DNA from: Streptomyces sp. NBC_00154
GTDB lineage: Bacteria > Actinomycetota > Actinomycetes > Streptomycetales > Streptomycetaceae
NCBI RefSeq assembly: GCF_026342835.1
Contig: NZ_JAPEMI010000001.1
Location: forward strand, 992,001 to 1,056,000
DNA length: 64,000 nt
Direction: 5' to 3'
Positions within the stretch are counted from its first letter, which is position 1. Every line of letters begins with the position of its first letter. Shown piece by piece: positions 16,806-24,515 of this stretch. The position numbers and the translations under genes were made by a program. A model generated the notes under the pieces. The model ran no database searches. It was not told where the DNA came from and saw nothing but the letters and a program-made list of their open reading frames with translations.

Positions 16806-18125
16806 ATGAGGGATCAAGCAGCACCCGACGACCGCGCCGACGCGCGTGCGGAGCAGCTCACGACGCGCGAGACGGCCGAGCGCCTGGGCGTGAAGCCCGA
16901 GACGGTGTACGCGTATGTCAGCCGGGGTCAGCTGAGCAGCAGACGCGCCCCCGGTGGCCGCGGCAGTACGTTCGACGCCGCGGAGGTCGATGCACTGGTA
17001 CGGCGTACGGGACGGAGAGAACCCTCCACCGCCGGCGGTGACCTGGTGTTCCGTACCGGCATCACGCTGATCGAGACCGACCGGTACTACTTCCGGGGTG
17101 TCGACGCGACCGAGCTGACCACGCACTACTCCTACGAGGAGATCGCCGAATGGCTGTGGACCGGCGACCTCCGGCCCGGCATCCGCTTCACCGCGCCTGC
17201 CGAGGCCCTGGCCGCGGCACGCCGGACCGTCGGTGCGCTGCCCGCGCACAGCGGGTCGACGGACCGGCTGCGGGTGGCCGTGGTCGCCGCGGCGGCGGCC
17301 GATCCGCTGCGCTTCGACCTCTCGCGCGAGGCCGTGCTCGGCAGCGCACGGAGCCTGATCCCGACCCTGGTCGACGCGCTACCGACCGCTGTCGGTGCAC
17401 CTGCGACGGCCGACAGCGAGGCGGCTTCGCACCCACCCGGGCTGGCGCACCGTCTCTGGCCGAAACTCACCGCCCGACCGGCCGACGCGCCTTCACTTGC
17501 CGCACTGGACACGGCTCTCGGCCTGCTGATCGACCACGATCTGGCCGCCTCGACACTGGCCGCGCGGGTCGCCGCATCCGCCCGCGCCCATCCGTACGCG
17601 GTGGTCTCCGCGGGCCTCGGTGTCCTGGAGGGCCCCCTGCACGGCGCCGCCAGCAGCCTGGCCCACAGGATGCTGACCGAGGTCCTGGAGCGGGGCAGTG
17701 CGACCCCGGTGGTCGCGGACCATCTCCGTACCGGGCGTCAGGTGCCAGGACTCGGACACCGGCTCTACACCGCCGAGGATCCGCGCGCACGGACGCTGTT
17801 CGCCAGGCTCGCGGAGGTCCCGCAGGCGGCGCCCGCGCTGGCCGCGGCGCGCGACGTGGTCACGACGACCGCGCGCCACACCCCCCTGCACGCCAACGTC
17901 GACCTGGCGCTGGCCGTGCTCTCCGTCGCCTCCGGCATGTCGGCGGAGGCGGGTGAGACGGTGTTCGCGGTGTCCCGTACTGCGGGCTGGATCGCCCATG
18001 CGCTGGAGGAGTACGGGGAACGTCCGCTGCGGATGCGGCCCAGCGGCCAGTACGGAGGCCCCCGCCCACCGCAGTCACTGCCCGCCCCGGGATCGGTCGC
18101 CACGGACGGAGATCATCCGCAATAG
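16806..18125 (+). CDS. Citrate synthase-like protein with N-terminal MerR/excisionase-type HTH
   Basis: About 439 residues. The first 65 form a helix-turn-helix of the excisionase/MerR type (TTRETAERLGVKPETVYAYVSRGQLSS...FDAAEVDALVRR). The rest is a citrate synthase fold with LEGPLHGAASSLAH, VPGLGHRLYTAEDPRARTLF and ANVDLALAVLS, so the catalytic His/His/Asp set is present. The start is uncertain: ATG at 16806 has GGTGAG upstream, while ATG at 16788 has no ribosome site and abuts a palindrome. A DNA-binding domain on a metabolic enzyme suggests a substrate-sensing regulator of the divergent citrate synthase. That role is inferred. Confidence 0.82.
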   Translation: MRDQAAPDDRADARAEQLTTRETAERLGVKPETVYAYVSRGQLSSRRAPGGRGSTFDAAEVDALVRRTGRREPSTAGGDLVFRTGITLIETDRYYFRGVDATELTTHYSYEEIAEWLWTGDLRPGIRFTAPAEALAAARRTVGALPAHSGSTDRLRVAVVAAAAADPLRFDLSREAVLGSARSLIPTLVDALPTAVGAPATADSEAASHPPGLAHRLWPKLTARPADAPSLAALDTALGLLIDHDLAASTLAARVAASARAHPYAVVSAGLGVLEGPLHGAASSLAHRMLTEVLERGSATPVVADHLRTGRQVPGLGHRLYTAEDPRARTLFARLAEVPQAAPALAAARDVVTTTARHTPLHANVDLALAVLSVASGMSAEAGETVFAVSRTAGWIAHALEEYGERPLRMRPSGQYGGPRPPQSLPAPGSVATDGDHPQ

Positions 18126-18154
18126 GCGGACCAAGGGGCGTAAAATATCGACAA

Positions 18155-19174
18155 TCAGCCGGAAATGTCCCGCGGGGGCTGCGCGGTGGACCCCCGCACC
18201 ACCAGTTCCGGTTCGAAGAGCAGCTCGTCCGACGGCACGGTACGGCCCCCGATCTGAAGGGCGAGCAGCTCGACGGCGGCGCGCCCCATGGCCTCGATCG
18301 GCTGACGGACCGTGGTCAGCGGCGGCTCGGTGCAGTTCATGAAGGCGGAGTCGTCGTACCCCACGACCGAGACGTCGGCGGGCACGGAGAGACCGCGGCG
18401 GCGGGCCGCACGCACCGCCCCGAGAGCGAGCGGGTCGCTCGCGCAGATGATGCCGGTGACGCCCCGGTCCAGCAGGCGCATGGCGGCGGCCTGTCCGCCC
18501 TCCAGCGAGAACATGGCCCGTGCCACCCACTCGTCCGGCACGGTGGTGCCGGCCTCCTCCGCCAGCGCCCGGGCGGCGGCCAGCTTGCGCTGCGAGGGCA
18601 CATGGTCGGCGGGGCCGAGCACCAGGCCGATGCGCTCGTGACCGAGCGAGACGAGATGGCGCCAGGCCTGCTCGACGGCGACGGAGTCGTCGCAGGAGAC
18701 ACCGGGGAAGCCGAGGTGGGCAATGGCCGCGTTGATCAGCACCACCGGGATCTTGCGGTCGGCCAGCACCCTGTAGTGATCGTGTGCGGCGTCGGCCTGA
18801 TGGTAGAGCCCGCCCGCGAAGACCACTCCGGACACCTGCTGCTGCAGAAGCAGCTCCACATAGTCGGCCTCGGAGACGCCGCCCTTGGTCTGGGTGCACA
18901 GCACAGGAGTCAGACCCTGCTGTGCCAGCGCACCGCCGACGACTTCGGCGAAGGCCGGGAAGATCGGGTTCTGCAGCTCGGGCAGGACCAGACCGACCAG
19001 CCTTGCCCGCTCGCCCCGCAGCTGGGTCGGACGCTCGTAACCGAGGACGTCGAGCGCGGAGAGCACGGCCTTCCGGGTGGCATCGGAGACGCCGGGCTTA
19101 CCGTTGAGCACCCGGCTGACCGTGGCCTCGCTGACTCCCACCTTCTGTGCCACTTGAGCAAGTCGTCGCGTCAT
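18155..19174 (-). CDS. LacI-family transcriptional regulator
   Basis: A 339-residue regulator. The N-terminal LacI HTH is TRRLAQVAQKVGVSEATVSRVLNGKPGVSDATR, followed by the hinge helix in LDVLGYERPTQLR. A periplasmic-binding-protein-like effector domain follows, with VGLVLPELQNPIFPAFAEVVGGALAQ and DVSVVGYDDSAFMNCTEPPLTTVRQP. Such proteins sense sugars, but no sugar operon adjoins, so the ligand is unknown. The upstream 96-base gap to the divergent histidine kinase holds CGCAAG repeats that resemble LacI-family operators of Streptomyces (malR/agl type). Autoregulation is likely. Confidence 0.92.
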   Translation of the reverse strand: MTRRLAQVAQKVGVSEATVSRVLNGKPGVSDATRKAVLSALDVLGYERPTQLRGERARLVGLVLPELQNPIFPAFAEVVGGALAQQGLTPVLCTQTKGGVSEADYVELLLQQQVSGVVFAGGLYHQADAAHDHYRVLADRKIPVVLINAAIAHLGFPGVSCDDSVAVEQAWRHLVSLGHERIGLVLGPADHVPSQRKLAAARALAEEAGTTVPDEWVARAMFSLEGGQAAAMRLLDRGVTGIICASDPLALGAVRAARRRGLSVPADVSVVGYDDSAFMNCTEPPLTTVRQPIEAMGRAAVELLALQIGGRTVPSDELLFEPELVVRGSTAQPPRDISG

Positions 19175-19177
19175 ACA

Positions 19178-19217
19178 CGCAAGATTAGCGCAAGAAACGC
19201 AAGCGGGTTGCGTGGAG
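19178..19217. promoter_or_regulatory. CGCAAG repeat cluster, putative LacI-family operator
   Basis: CGCAAG occurs at 19178, 19189 and 19198, and TTGCG follows at 19208. The last direct copy and TTGCG form the inverted pair CGCAA-GCGGG-TTGCG. Spacing of 11 and 9 bases puts the copies on about one face of the helix. The cluster covers the start region of the LacI gene and the gap to the kinase gene. Confidence 0.6.
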
Positions 19218-19270
19218 TTGGAAACAACAAAAATTTCGGAAAGCGCCGGTATGCCCTTTACCTTCGTACG

Positions 19271-20941
19271 ATGAGCGCCCCACCGCCCACCCCCCGGAGG
19301 CCGCGACGGCTCGGCTGGCCGCAGCGGGTCTTCTCCCAGGTGCTGCTGATACAACTCGCCATTGCCACCGGCGTCACCGTACTCGCCACCGGCCTCTTTC
19401 TGGCACCCCTCAGCGCACAGCTCGACGACGAGGCGATGCACCGTGCGCTCGCCATCGCGCAGAGCACGGCGGCCCAGCCGCAGATCACCGAGTCGCTGCT
19501 CACGACGGCCCCGGCCCCCGGTGGGCCCGTGCAGTCGGCGGCCGAGCGGATCCGGCGGTCCACCGGCGCCGAGTACGTCGTCGTCATGGACCGGCGCGGG
19601 GTTCGCTGGTCGCACACCGACGCCGACCGGATCGGCAAGGTCGTCTCCACCGACCCCAGTGAAGCGCTCGCGGGCGACCAGGTCATGGAGATCGACAGCG
19701 GCACGCTCGGCCGCTCGGCCCGTGGCAAGGTGCCGCTCCGCGACGAGTCCGGCCACATCGTCGGGGCGGTCTCGGTCGGTATCGCGTACGACAGTGTCCG
19801 CGCCCGCCTCCTGGCGGCGATCCCCGGGCTGCTCGCCTACGCCGGCGGGGCGCTGGCCGTCGGGGCGCTCGCCTCCTATCTGATCTCCCGTCGTATCCAG
19901 CGGCAGACCCAGGACCTTGCCTTCTCCGATATCTCCGCGCTGCTGGCCGAACGCGAGGCAATGCTGCACAGCATCCGGGAAGGGGTGGTCGCGCTCGACC
20001 GGACAGGACGCATCCGACTGCTGAACGACGAGGCGCAGCGGCTGCTCGGGCTCGGCCCCGGTGCCGCGGGCCGCCCGCTCGACGAGGTGCTCGGCCGCGG
20101 GCGGACGGCCGATGTGCTGGCCGGCCGGGTGGTCGGCGACGATCTGCTGACCGTACGGGGCAACCGGGTGCTGCTCGCCAACCGGATGCCGACCGACGAC
20201 GGGGGCGCGGTCGCCACCCTCCGCGACCGCACCGAACTCGAGCATCTCGGCCGAGAACTCGACTCCACCCGCGGTCTCATCGACGCCCTGCGCGCGCAGG
20301 ACCACGAACACGCCAACCGGCTGCACACGCTCCTGGGACTGCTGGAGCTGGAGATGCACGAGGACGCGATGGAGTTCGTCACGGAGGTCGTCGGCGGCCA
20401 CCGGGCCACTGCCGAGCAGGTCACCGAGAAGGTTCACGACCCGCTGCTGGCGGCCCTGCTGGTCGGCAAGGCGACGGTCGCGGCGGAGCGCGGCGTCTCC
20501 CTGCGGATGGCGCCCGGCACTCTGCTCCCGGACCGTCTGGTGGATTCGCGCGGGCTCGTCACCGCCGTCGGCAATCTCGTCGACAACGCCCTGGACGCGG
20601 CGGCCGGGTCGGACGGTGCCGTGATCGAGGTGGGGCTGCGGACGGACGGCCGTACGGTGGTGCTGCAGGTCCGCGACAGCGGAAAGGGCGTCCCTCCCGA
20701 GCAGCATGAATCGATCTTTACTGAGGGCTGGTCGACCAAGGAGCTCCCGGCGCACGGGAAACGCGGTCTGGGTCTCGCACTGGTACGGCGGCTGGCCGAA
20801 CGACAGGGCGGCAGCGCCACCGTCGGCTCGGCGCCGGGGGGCGGCGCCGAGTTCACCGTCGTACTGCCGGAGGCCCTCACCGAACCGGGGCTGACGGCGA
20901 CAGCCGTTCCGGAGCCGAGCACCGCAGGAGAAGATCAGTGA
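19271..20941 (+). CDS. Sensor histidine kinase, CitA/DcuS (SpoOB-type) family
   Basis: A 556-residue membrane kinase. The first transmembrane helix is about residues 22-46 (VFSQVLLIQLAIATGVTVLATGLFLA). An extracytoplasmic PASTA-free PAS-like (PDC) sensor follows, then a second helix at about 180-205 (IPGLLAYAGGALAVGALASYLI). A cytoplasmic PAS segment (REGVVALDRTGRIRLLNDEAQ) precedes the phosphoacceptor His in RAQDHEHANRLHTLLGLLEL. The ATPase boxes are NLVDNALDAA, VRDSGKGVP and KRGLGLALV. This family senses citrate or C4-dicarboxylates. Its stop overlaps the response regulator start (GTGA), so they are coupled. Confidence 0.93.
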   Translation: MSAPPPTPRRPRRLGWPQRVFSQVLLIQLAIATGVTVLATGLFLAPLSAQLDDEAMHRALAIAQSTAAQPQITESLLTTAPAPGGPVQSAAERIRRSTGAEYVVVMDRRGVRWSHTDADRIGKVVSTDPSEALAGDQVMEIDSGTLGRSARGKVPLRDESGHIVGAVSVGIAYDSVRARLLAAIPGLLAYAGGALAVGALASYLISRRIQRQTQDLAFSDISALLAEREAMLHSIREGVVALDRTGRIRLLNDEAQRLLGLGPGAAGRPLDEVLGRGRTADVLAGRVVGDDLLTVRGNRVLLANRMPTDDGGAVATLRDRTELEHLGRELDSTRGLIDALRAQDHEHANRLHTLLGLLELEMHEDAMEFVTEVVGGHRATAEQVTEKVHDPLLAALLVGKATVAAERGVSLRMAPGTLLPDRLVDSRGLVTAVGNLVDNALDAAAGSDGAVIEVGLRTDGRTVVLQVRDSGKGVPPEQHESIFTEGWSTKELPAHGKRGLGLALVRRLAERQGGSATVGSAPGGGAEFTVVLPEALTEPGLTATAVPEPSTAGEDQ

Positions 20942-21615
20942 TCGAGGTCCTGGTCGTCGACGACGACATCCGGGTTACGCAGGTCAACGCAGCCTATGTC
21001 TCCAGAGTGCCCGGATTCCGGGTGGCTGCGCAGGCGCACAGCGCCGCCGCGGCCCTCGCAGCGGTCGAGTCACAGCACGTGGACCTCGTCCTGCTGGACC
21101 ACTACATGCCCGACCGGAACGGCCTGACGGTGGTACGGGAGCTGCGCAGGCTCGGCCACCGCACCGACGTGATCATGGTTACGGCGGCGCGCGACGTCGC
21201 GACCGTCCAGGAGGCCATGCGCCACGGTGCGCTCCAGTACCTGGTGAAGCCGTTCACGTACGCGGGGCTGCGTACCAAGCTGGAGGCGTACGCGGCGCTC
21301 CACCACACCCTGGAGGGCGGCGGCGAGGCCGAACAGGGTGACGTGGACCGGCTCTTCGGCGCCCTGTGGGCCGCGGGCGAACCCGGTCTGCCCAAGGGGC
21401 ACTCGCCGACGACGGCGGAGCTGGTCCGCCAGGCGCTCCGGGGCGCCGACGGGCCGCTCTCCGCGCAGGAGATCGCGGAGAGTGCCGGGATGAGCCGGCA
21501 GACGGCGCAGCGCTATCTGAAGCTGCTGGAGCGAACGGGCAGGGTGCGGCTGACGCTGCGGTACGGCGAGACGGGCCGCCCGGAGCACCGCTACACCTGG
21601 GCCACCGGCTCCTGA
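20938..21615 (+). CDS. Response regulator, CitB/DcuR family
   Basis: A 225-residue regulator. The receiver domain (1-120) has the acidic pair in LVVDDDIRV, the phosphoacceptor Asp in LVLLDHYMPDRNGL and the conserved Lys in YLVKPF. The C-terminal region (about 155-225) carries an HTH (LSAQEIAESAGMSRQTAQRYLKLLERTGRV) typical of CitB/DpiA proteins. It starts with GTG inside the kinase stop. Convergent to it is an acetate-type symporter, the kind of gene such systems control, though no operator was identified. Confidence 0.93.
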   Translation: MIEVLVVDDDIRVTQVNAAYVSRVPGFRVAAQAHSAAAALAAVESQHVDLVLLDHYMPDRNGLTVVRELRRLGHRTDVIMVTAARDVATVQEAMRHGALQYLVKPFTYAGLRTKLEAYAALHHTLEGGGEAEQGDVDRLFGALWAAGEPGLPKGHSPTTAELVRQALRGADGPLSAQEIAESAGMSRQTAQRYLKLLERTGRVRLTLRYGETGRPEHRYTWATGS

Positions 21616-21678
21616 GGGGCCGCCCGGCTCTGGAAGCACGTCCGGCCCACACCGCACCGGTTCCTGAGACACCTACGG

Positions 21679-23271
21679 CTACACGGCACCGGCTCCGGTC
21701 AGCGCCCGGACCTCGGTCTCCGCGTACTTGGCGGCATCCGGTGGCTCGACCGAGGTGACCGTGCCGATCCAGCCGGCCAGGAAACCGAGCGGGATGGAGA
21801 CCAGGCCGGGGTTCTCCAACGGGAAGAGCTGGAAATCCACTCCGGGGAAGAGCGAGGTGGGGCTGCCGGAGACGACCGGGGAGAGCAGTACGAGCAGCAC
21901 CGCGGGGATCAGCCCTCCGTAGACCGACCAGACCGCCCCTCGCGTGGTGAAGTTCCGCCAGAACAGCGAGTACAGCAGCACCGGCAGATTGGCCGAAGCG
22001 GCGACGGCGAAGGCGAGCGCCACCAGGAACGCCACGTTCAGATTCTGCGCGACCAGACCGAGCGCAATGGCGGCCACCCCGATCCCGGCAGCTGCGACCC
22101 GGGCCACGGTGACCTCACTGTGCTGCTTCCAGCCCGGACGCCTGAGCGAGGCATAGAGGTCGTGGGCCACGGAGGCCGACGAGGCGAGCGTGATCCCGGC
22201 GACGACGGCGAGGATGGTCGCGAAGGCCACGGCGGCGACCACGGCGAACAGAATCGTTCCCCCGGTGGAGCCTTCGCCGCCGCCGAGCACCAGCGCCAGC
22301 AGCGGAACGGCCGTGTTCCCGGAGGGGTTCGATGCCCGGACATCCGCCGAACCGACCAACGCCGCCGCGCCGAACCCGAGCACGATCGTCATCAGGTAGA
22401 AGCTTCCGATGAGGCCGATCGACCAGACGACCGAGCGGCGGGCCGCGCGGGCGGTGGGCACCGTGTAGAAACGCGACAGGATGTGCGGCAGCCCCGCCGT
22501 GCCCAGCACCAGGGCAAGGCCCAGGCTGATGAAGTCGAAGCGCGCGGTCCAGCTCCCGCCGTACTTGAGGCCGGGCGAGAGGAACTCCAGCCCGTGGCCG
22601 CTCCGTTCGGCGGCGGAATTGAGCAGCGTGTTGACATTGCCGTGGAAGTGGACCAGCACGAGCACGGTCAGCACGCTCGCGCCCACCATCAGCAGAACGG
22701 CCTTGACGATCTGGATCCAGGTCGTGGCGCGCATCCCGCCGAGGGACACATAGATCACCATGAGCGCTCCGACCCCGATGACGGTCCAGGAGCGGGCGGC
22801 ACCACCGGTGCCGCCGAGAAGCAGAGCGACCAGGCTGCCCGCACCCACCATCTGCGCCACCAGGTAGAGCACGGAGACGGTGACGGAGGAGGTACCCGCC
22901 GCGATCCGGACCGGACGTTCCGCCATCCTGGCCGCCACCACATCGGCCAGGGTGAACCGGCCGCAGTTGCGGACAAGTTCGGCGACGAGCAGCAGGACGA
23001 CGAGCCAGGCGACGAGGAATCCGACCGAGTAGAGCATGCCGTCGTAACCGAACAGGGCGATCAGGCCGGAGATGCCGAGGAAGGACGCGGCGGACATGTA
23101 GTCGCCGGCGATGGCAAAACCGTTCTCCATGGGGGAGAACAGTCGGCCGCCCGCATAGAACTCCTCCGCCGATCCGTGCCGGTTGCGGCTCACCCAGGTG
23201 GTGATGGCGAGCGTCACTGCAACGAACGCGCTGAACAGCAGCAGCGCCAGGGTCTGGTGGTTCCCGATCAA
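21679..23271 (-). CDS. Sodium:solute symporter, cation/acetate (ActP-like) type
   Basis: This 530-residue membrane transporter of the SSS family has about 13 helices. The sequence starts IGNHQTLALLLFSAFVAVTLAITTW and contains SAEEFYAGGRLFSPMENGFAIAGDYMSAASFLGISG, the N-terminal signature of the ActP acetate/glyoxylate permeases. The TTG start at 23271 overlaps the TGA of the upstream DUF485 gene (TTGA), giving translational coupling. The DUF485-ActP pairing is standard. Acetate or a related monocarboxylate is the likely substrate. The last residues are cytoplasmic. Confidence 0.9.
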   Translation of the reverse strand: MIGNHQTLALLLFSAFVAVTLAITTWVSRNRHGSAEEFYAGGRLFSPMENGFAIAGDYMSAASFLGISGLIALFGYDGMLYSVGFLVAWLVVLLLVAELVRNCGRFTLADVVAARMAERPVRIAAGTSSVTVSVLYLVAQMVGAGSLVALLLGGTGGAARSWTVIGVGALMVIYVSLGGMRATTWIQIVKAVLLMVGASVLTVLVLVHFHGNVNTLLNSAAERSGHGLEFLSPGLKYGGSWTARFDFISLGLALVLGTAGLPHILSRFYTVPTARAARRSVVWSIGLIGSFYLMTIVLGFGAAALVGSADVRASNPSGNTAVPLLALVLGGGEGSTGGTILFAVVAAVAFATILAVVAGITLASSASVAHDLYASLRRPGWKQHSEVTVARVAAAGIGVAAIALGLVAQNLNVAFLVALAFAVAASANLPVLLYSLFWRNFTTRGAVWSVYGGLIPAVLLVLLSPVVSGSPTSLFPGVDFQLFPLENPGLVSIPLGFLAGWIGTVTSVEPPDAAKYAETEVRALTGAGAV

Positions 23272-23744
23272 CGCCCGATCCCCCGCGTCATTTCCTGAGT
23301 GTCCCAGCGCAGATCGAGCGCGGCCCGGTCCCTGCGCAGCCGCGCATGACGTGCGTACGCCCCGGTGAGCAGGAACGTCGTGAGGAACTGTCCGAGCCCC
23401 GCGACCATCGCCACATTGACCGCGCCGGCCACCGGACGGGCCATCAGCCCGGGTGCGGTGATCGCTGTGACGACGTAGGCGAGGTACCAGACGAGGAAGG
23501 CGAGGGTGGCGGGGACGACGAACCGCCGGTACCTGCGACGTACTTCCTGGAAGGCCTCGCTGCGCTGCACCTCCAGATAGATGTCGGCCGCGCTGTGGCC
23601 ACGTTGTGGCGGCACGGAACCGGGTGGCCCGGCCGGCACGAAGCCGCCCGTGCCGTCCAGCTCGCCCCAACCGGAAGCCAGCGCGTCGTACCACGGGTCG
23701 TCGAGTCGCATCGCTGCGGCCTCGCTCCCTGCTTCCTTCTCCAC
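23268..23744 (-). CDS. DUF485 membrane protein, partner of the symporter
   Basis: A 158-residue protein with two predicted membrane helices, FVVPATLAFLVWYLAYVVTAI and VNVAMVAGLGQFLTTFLLTGAYA. The motif SEAFQEVRRRYRRFVVP is typical of DUF485 (YjcH-like) proteins encoded with ActP. The N-terminal 60 residues are a hydrophilic leader longer than usual. GTG at 23744 is preceded by GGGGAG; ATG at 23711 (MRLDD) is an alternative. It is followed directly by the coupled symporter gene. Confidence 0.85.
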   Translation of the reverse strand: MEKEAGSEAAAMRLDDPWYDALASGWGELDGTGGFVPAGPPGSVPPQRGHSAADIYLEVQRSEAFQEVRRRYRRFVVPATLAFLVWYLAYVVTAITAPGLMARPVAGAVNVAMVAGLGQFLTTFLLTGAYARHARLRRDRAALDLRWDTQEMTRGIGR

Positions 23745-23842
23745 CGAACAACTCCCCTGGTCCACGGACCACTTCGGCCGCGTACCCAAGAATGGACAGA
23801 TCGGGAAGTTCCCGGGCACGTCATTTGCCGCACTTCACCTCA

Positions 23843-24515
23843 TCAGGTGAAGGATGTCCCGGGCGGGCGTGCGAGTCCGCGAACATACGCATAGCGCACG
23901 GCCTGTGCCCTGTCGCGCACTCCGGCCTTGGCGAAGAGATTGTTGATGTGGCTCTTCACGGTGGCCTGCGAGATGTGCAGCTTGCGGGCGATCTCCGGGT
24001 TGGACAGTCCCTCGGCGATCAGGACGAGCACTTCCGCCTCGCGGGGCGTGAGGCCGTCGGGCAGTTGTTGCTCGGCGGCCGGCGGACCGGCCGGCGCGGG
24101 TGCCGTGGTGACCCGCTCCAACAACCGCCGCTGCACCGCGGGCGAGAGTCCGGCCTCGCCCGACAGCACAGCCTGGATGGCCCGCACGATCTCGTCGCCC
24201 CCGGCGTCCTTGGTGAGATATCCGCGAGCCCCCGCCTGCAGTGCGGGGAAGAGCGAGTCGTCGTCCGCGAACGTCGTGAGCACCACCACCTGAGTGTTCG
24301 GGTACTCCTTGCGGATACGCCGCGTCGCCTCCACCCCGTCGCAACGCGGCATGCGGAGGTCCATCAGAACCACATCCGGAGCCTGCTCCGCGACGAGCGC
24401 GACGGACTCTTCCCCCGTCCCTCGCCTATACCACCACCTCGACCCCTGGCGCCCCAGCAGCATCACGAATCCCTCACGCACCACCGACTGGTCGTCGTCG
24501 CGAGCGCAGTCTCAC
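23843..24515 (-). pseudogene. NarL/LuxR-type response regulator, 5' truncated and frameshifted
   Basis: Most of a response regulator is readable from 24484 to 23843. It has DVVLMDLRMPRCDGVEATRRI (phosphoacceptor Asp), YLTKDAGG (conserved Lys) and a LuxR HTH (LTPREAEVLVLIAEGLSNPEIARKLHISQATVKSHI). The N terminus is broken. The usual first strand is absent, only DDDQSVVREGFVMLLG remains, and the following strand (expected VEVVGEAxDG) is read out of frame as SRWWYRRGTG, implying small indels near 24425-24455. The 5' edge abuts a tnpB element. If translated from the GTG at 24484 the protein would lack the first beta strand and an intact acidic pocket. Confidence 0.8.
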
